DNA from: Methylotenera oryzisoli
Lineage (GTDB): Bacteria > Pseudomonadota > Gammaproteobacteria > Burkholderiales > Methylophilaceae
NCBI RefSeq assembly: GCF_004661485.1
Contig: NZ_PQVH01000006.1
Location: forward strand, 62,001 to 126,000
Direction: 5' to 3'
DNA: 64,000 nt
In this document: in pieces, positions 60,733 through 64,000 of the stretch
How the letters are laid out: each line of letters begins with the position of its first letter
Numbering within the stretch: position 1 is the stretch's first letter
Made by a program: the position numbers and the translations under genes
The notes under the pieces: generated by a model
Seen by the model: the letters and a program-made list of their open reading frames with translations, nothing else
Database searches by the model: none
What the model was told of the DNA's origin: nothing

Positions 60733-62634
60733 ATGGGACAAGCTAAATACAGAGGCTCGCATCAGCAGCGAATAGTTCAAGCAAATCAGCGTTTGGCAAG
60801 TGAAGTTAAATCAGCCAAGGATTCAGTGCTTAAAAAAAATAATACTGATGAAATTAGAAACAAAATGGCACAAGTAACAGTAGAACAATTCGCAGGCGAA
60901 TTAAGGTTGCCAACAGAGTTATTATTAGAGCAACTAAAAAATGCTGGGATAAACAAAGTTGCTGATGATCAAATAAGTGAAGCTGATAAAACGGCATTGC
61001 TAGTCCACTTGCGTAAAGAGCACGGTACGATTGCGCCTAAAAGTAAAATTATGCTCACACGTAAGTCCAGCACGGAAATTAACAAGGCAGGCAATACGGT
61101 TCGGGCACGTACTATTCAAGTTGAAGTGCAAAAAAAACGTGTTTTAGAACCTAATAATAATTCTGTAGATATAGAGCCGCATGTATCTCGCAAAGGTTTT
61201 CTAAAAATTCCAAGGCTTCACTTGGAAAATTTAGGACGTTTTCAAGACTTGCGGATTGATTTTGCATTAAATTCAAATGTAACCGTATTTGTTGGTAGAA
61301 ATGGTGCAGGCAAAACATCAATCCTTAAAGCCTTAGCAACTTCATTGAGTTGGTTTGTGGCTAGACTGCGTAGAGAAAATGGTAATGGAAGCCCAATTCC
61401 TGAAATTGTAATTTTTAATGGGATGCCTTCAGCAAATATTGACGTGACTTTATTTGATTATTCAAATGACACTTTTAAATCAGACGCAGCAGTTGGAGCA
61501 TACAGTTGGAGTTTGGCTAAAGTACGTGCTGGTAAAAAGGGAAGTCATGTAAGTCAATTGAACGATCTAACTAGATTGACAGATGAATATCGACACACCT
61601 TTACAAAAGATAGCAATGCAAGCTTACCTTTAATTGCTTTTTATTCTACAGAGCGCGTTGTCTTAGATATTCCACTCAAAATTAAAGGGAAGCATAGCTT
61701 CCTACAATTAGATGGATATCATAACTCACTAAATCAAGGTGTTGATTTCCGTACATTTTTCGAGTGGTTTCGTGAACGTGAGGATGCGGAAAATGAATCA
61801 GTAGTTTCACAGAAGGCTATTGATGACTTACTTGGCGTTTTTGAAAACAACCCAAATATCCCACCTAACATACAACAAGAGCTTTGGGGTACATTGAATA
61901 AGCTCAACGCAAGCTCAAAAGATAGGCAATTAACAGCAGTGCGCACCGCAATTTACAACTTCATGCCAGGGTTTAGTAAATTGATGGTGAAACGTAAACC
62001 GACATTACATATGTCTATAGAAAAAGAGAGTAAAGCGTTAAATGTGTTGCAATTATCGCAAGGCGAAAAGTCATTAATGGCTTTGGTGGGAGATATTGCT
62101 AGGCGATTGGCAATGATGAACCCAGCACTAGAAAACCCACTTACTGGCGGAGGAATTGTTCTAATTGATGAAATTGAGATGCATCTTCACCCAGAATGGC
62201 AACAAACAGTTGTTGGTAATTTAGAAAAAACATTTCCAAATATCCAGTTCATCATAACAACGCACAGCCCACATGTTTTGAGTAGCATTGATGCGTCTTG
62301 TATTCGTCTACTTCGCCAAGAGGATGATACAGAAACCAGTAATACAGTCACCAGTATCGAAGAAGTTCACACGCAAACTAAAGGCGTATCTAGTGCAGAT
62401 GTGCTAGCAGAAATCATGGGGGTTAACCCTGTGCCAAATGTTCCAGAAGCAAAGGCACTGTCTGCCTACCATGCCCTAATTCAGGAGAATCTACATCAAA
62501 CTGATAACGGAATGGAATTGCGCAAAAAACTTGATGCTCATTTTGGATATACCCATCCAGTAATGTTTGAATGTGAACGGATGATTCGTCTGCAAGCCTT
62601 AAAGCAGAAGTTTCCAATATCAAGCAAGGAATAA
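60733..62634 (+). CDS. ptuA: PtuA-like Septu ATPase with fused IF-2 N-terminal domain
   Basis: A 633-residue protein. After a 44-residue basic leader (MGQAKYRGSHQQR...), residues 45-138 match the start of initiation factor IF-2, from its initiator Met (MAQVTVEQFAGELRLP) through LLEQLKNAGINKVADDQ to the IF2-associated KIMLTRKS and RARTIQVEVQKKRVL. An ABC-type ATPase follows: Walker A GRNGAGKTS near 188, signature LSQGEKS, Walker B IVLIDEIEMHLHPEW and TTHSPHV. AT-rich codon use differs from the neighbours, suggesting transfer. With the HNH gene next door it is a Septu defence system; the IF-2 part is unexpected. Confidence 0.85.
   Translation: MGQAKYRGSHQQRIVQANQRLASEVKSAKDSVLKKNNTDEIRNKMAQVTVEQFAGELRLPTELLLEQLKNAGINKVADDQISEADKTALLVHLRKEHGTIAPKSKIMLTRKSSTEINKAGNTVRARTIQVEVQKKRVLEPNNNSVDIEPHVSRKGFLKIPRLHLENLGRFQDLRIDFALNSNVTVFVGRNGAGKTSILKALATSLSWFVARLRRENGNGSPIPEIVIFNGMPSANIDVTLFDYSNDTFKSDAAVGAYSWSLAKVRAGKKGSHVSQLNDLTRLTDEYRHTFTKDSNASLPLIAFYSTERVVLDIPLKIKGKHSFLQLDGYHNSLNQGVDFRTFFEWFREREDAENESVVSQKAIDDLLGVFENNPNIPPNIQQELWGTLNKLNASSKDRQLTAVRTAIYNFMPGFSKLMVKRKPTLHMSIEKESKALNVLQLSQGEKSLMALVGDIARRLAMMNPALENPLTGGGIVLIDEIEMHLHPEWQQTVVGNLEKTFPNIQFIITTHSPHVLSSIDASCIRLLRQEDDTETSNTVTSIEEVHTQTKGVSSADVLAEIMGVNPVPNVPEAKALSAYHALIQENLHQTDNGMELRKKLDAHFGYTHPVMFECERMIRLQALKQKFPISSKE
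60865..61146 (+). other. IF2_N plus IF2_assoc module inside the PtuA gene
   Basis: This segment encodes residues 45-138 of the ATPase protein and reads like the first 94 residues of betaproteobacterial IF-2 with no gap. Its first codon is ATG, as in infB, so the module looks like an in-frame capture of an infB 5' end. A second translation start at 60865 would give a protein beginning exactly as IF-2 does, but no good ribosome-binding site is seen there. Confidence 0.8.
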
Positions 62635-62638
62635 GGGG

Positions 62639-63268
62639 ATGCATAAACTTATTCGCGGTGCTGCCCCACGTTGTTTGGCGAAATTTCAGCATGGAAGAGA
62701 TAACTGGGGTAACGTTGATAGTAGTTCCAAGTCTGAAATTTGGATCGAACTAGAAACTATGCAAGGCGCGCGTTGCGCCTATTGCGAATCTGATATAAGC
62801 ATTGGTAAAAAGCATATTGAACATTTTCGGCAAAAAGGGCGAGACCCTAAAGTTACATTTGACTGGAGTAATTTGTTTGGTTCTTGTATGCGAAAAAATA
62901 GCTGTGGTAAACATAAAGACGAGATTCCACTGTATGATTCAGCAAACCTAATTAAACCAGATAATGAAGACCCAGAGATTTTTTTAGTTTTTTCGGCAGA
63001 TGGCTCCGTGCATCCGAGAGCTAACATATCCGAACAAGACTTTTTGCGTGCTAAAGAAACCATCAGGATATTCAATTTAGATGATCCACTGCAACAAATT
63101 AGGAAGAGTGCTGTTTGCGGCTACGTACAGACTGCTGAAGTGTTATATAAGCTTGCAAGTGAGCTTCCAGAGGAGAATGTTATGGAATTATTACTTGAAG
63201 AGATAAATAAAACAGCAAACTTACCATTTTGTACTGCCATCAAACACGTTCTACTGAATCAAGCCTAG
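62639..63268 (+). CDS. ptuB: PtuB-like HNH endonuclease of a Septu system
   Basis: A 209-residue nuclease. The HNH/zinc core is plain: CAYCESDI near residue 45, IEHFRQKG (the HNH His), FDWSNLFGSC and CGKHKDE. The pattern matches the PtuB/TIGR02646 family, effectors of Septu and retron-Ec78 type systems that cut nucleic acid on phage infection (family knowledge). AAGGGG abuts the ATG and the ATPase stop is four bases upstream, so the genes are coupled. AT-rich like its partner. No reverse transcriptase or retron RNA is visible. Confidence 0.88.
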   Translation: MHKLIRGAAPRCLAKFQHGRDNWGNVDSSSKSEIWIELETMQGARCAYCESDISIGKKHIEHFRQKGRDPKVTFDWSNLFGSCMRKNSCGKHKDEIPLYDSANLIKPDNEDPEIFLVFSADGSVHPRANISEQDFLRAKETIRIFNLDDPLQQIRKSAVCGYVQTAEVLYKLASELPEENVMELLLEEINKTANLPFCTAIKHVLLNQA

Positions 63269-63370
63269 GAGGAAGAGGGCTAGTGAACAGCTGTTGTAGA
63301 AATTATCTTACTGAACTCGAAGGTCTGGTAATCAACCGTTATGCTAGACATAAATAATGTCGAAACAAGA

Positions 63371-63396
63371 AAAAAAGGAGCCGAAGCTCCTTTTTT
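63371..63396. terminator. bidirectional terminator between ptuB and nrdJ
   Basis: AAAAAAGGAGC and GCTCCTTTTTT pair around CGAA, with T-runs on both strands. It serves the nrdJ-like gene leftwards and probably ptuB rightwards. Its stem is nearly the same as that at 26407-26426. GACAT/ATGTC, a smaller dyad, lies just before it. Confidence 0.85.
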
Positions 63397-63399
63397 ACT

Positions 63400-64000
63400 T
63401 TAACCGCACTTACTTTCACCACAATTCAAGCAAGTCAAACACCCATCCATAATAATGCTGGCTTTGGTGTTACATTTCTTACAAAGCTGCGCACCTTTTG
63501 GGAAGCCTTCTTCATTGACTTCTTCGCCTGATTTAGCGTGTTTTTCCAGGTATTCTGCTTTTTTCTCTTCTACCAATTTTTGTTGGTGTTCATCTAGGCC
63601 TGGCTTTTTAAGCATACCGATTTCTTGCAGGTGTTGCTCTACTACTTCGCCAATTTCTGCCACTAGGCTAGGTACAAACTTACCGCCCTTTTTGAAGTAG
63701 CCACCGCTTGGTTCGAACACGCTTTTTAGCTCTTCTACCAAGAAAGTCACGTCGCCACCTTTACGGAACACGGCTGACATCACGCGTGTTAGGGCAACAA
63801 TCCATTGAAAGTGCTCCATGTTTTTGGAGTTGATAAACACTTCAAACGGGCGGCGGTGCTCTTGTGGTGTGCCTTCGTTCATCACGATATCGTTAATGGT
63901 GATGTAAAGCGCGTGCTCGGTGACTGGTGTTTTGATTTTGTAGGTGTTGCCTACCAATTTCTCTGGGCGGCCTAACGGCTCGCCTAGCTGCACAACGTTA
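63400..64000 (-). CDS. nrdJ: class II (B12-dependent) ribonucleotide reductase, C-terminal part
   Basis: The last 199 residues of a gene that enters from the right edge; no genuine start lies in the window. After VGNTYKIKTP comes the TSCPD-type region (ALYITINDIV, RPFEVFINSKNMEHFQWIVAL, AVFRKGGDVTFLVEELKSVF), then a zinc-finger-like tail with CKKCN and CLNCGESKCG that carries the redox-active cysteines. This matches the C-terminus of adenosylcobalamin-dependent ribonucleoside-diphosphate reductase. The catalytic barrel is outside the window. Confidence 0.88.
   Translation of the reverse strand, partial: NVVQLGEPLGRPEKLVGNTYKIKTPVTEHALYITINDIVMNEGTPQEHRRPFEVFINSKNMEHFQWIVALTRVMSAVFRKGGDVTFLVEELKSVFEPSGGYFKKGGKFVPSLVAEIGEVVEQHLQEIGMLKKPGLDEHQQKLVEEKKAEYLEKHAKSGEEVNEEGFPKGAQLCKKCNTKASIIMDGCLTCLNCGESKCG

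Noticed and set aside
60865-61146. Separate IF-2 gene fragment or misassembly
   Set aside because: The module is in frame, with no stop or break at either junction, and continues smoothly into the ATPase domain; assembly error cannot be excluded but nothing indicates it.
60733-63268. Retron-associated Septu (Ec78-type)
   Set aside because: No reverse transcriptase gene or retron RNA is seen nearby; the two-gene pair fits a simple Septu system.
26407-63396. The two near-identical GGAGC/GCTCC hairpins as a mobile repeat family
   Set aside because: Each is a normal terminator at a gene end, only two copies are seen, and there are no flanking duplications.
1-64000. CRISPR arrays, insertion sequences, rRNA genes, prophage
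   Set aside because: No regularly spaced repeats, transposase genes, rRNA-like sequence or phage structural genes were found.

Overview
The window looks like chromosome of a betaproteobacterium, most likely a Methylophilaceae methylotroph of the Methylotenera type. This is inferred from gene content and moderate base composition, not from a marker-gene search. Supporting points are a 6-phosphogluconate dehydrogenase at the left edge, a UbiM-like ubiquinone hydroxylase, a betaproteobacterial-type IF-2 N-domain captured in one gene, and a cobalamin-dependent ribonucleotide reductase at the right edge.

Region 1 (1-11 kb) is mostly housekeeping: gnd (partial), a small zinc-ribbon protein, a large membrane GGDEF/EAL protein, an MliC-like lipoprotein, a tRNA t6A synthase (TsaC/Sua5), a cupin, divergent alkB and alkA-like alkylation-repair genes, a polysaccharide deacetylase-like protein, an MFS exporter, a DUF4186 protein and an NnrS protein.

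Region 2 (11-26 kb) is a c-di-GMP signalling island. Four GGDEF/EAL proteins (two with receiver domains), a globin-sensor histidine kinase and a receiver gene with a frameshift lie here, plus a scrap of another EAL domain. The kinase-REC-GGDEF/EAL operon (read leftwards from about 20083) begins with a c-di-GMP-I (GEMM-I) riboswitch at 19987-20077, whose flanking sequence offers a plausible translational switch. A pseudokinase-HDOD-GAF protein is transcribed divergently. EAL motifs decay stepwise along the tandem genes.

Region 3 (26-31 kb) holds a 39-codon basic protein, tRNA-Pro(TGG), a quinone oxidoreductase, a dodecin-relA pair, and two small exported or hypothetical proteins.

Region 4 (31-49 kb) is a sigma-54 organosulfur-scavenging island: two SsuD-like flavin monooxygenases, two cytoplasmic proteins resembling SsuA but carrying the Cys/His/Arg pattern of DszB desulfinase, a class II aldolase, an MFS carrier, a TonB-dependent receptor, a complete SsuABC-type importer with two permeases, its own TonB-ExbB-ExbD, an FMN reductase, and an SfnR-like sigma-54 activator without a sensory domain. 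Five GG-N10-GC promoters and a recurring operator, TGTTGYNTAAGCARCA, tie the island together. The model is: outer-membrane uptake, ABC import, FMNH2-dependent oxidation to a sulfinate or sulfonate, then sulfite release.

Region 5 (49-60 kb) contains an OhrR-like regulator with its operator and a periplasmic catalase-like peroxidase, a hybrid histidine kinase preceded by a coupled 17-codon ORF, a REC-EAL phosphodiesterase, a CHASE-GGDEF cyclase, an isochorismatase-family hydrolase, an alginate-export-family porin, a bestrophin channel, a hypoxanthine/uracil-DNA glycosylase and a small lipoprotein.

Region 6 (60.7-63.3 kb) is an AT-rich two-gene Septu-type (PtuA/PtuB) anti-phage system. Its ATPase carries a near-complete translation initiation factor IF-2 N-terminal module fused in front of the ATPase domain. 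It is followed by a terminator and the C-terminal part of a class II ribonucleotide reductase. The IF-2/PtuA fusion, the sigma-54/DszB-like island and the riboswitch-headed signalling operon are the three most unusual things here.
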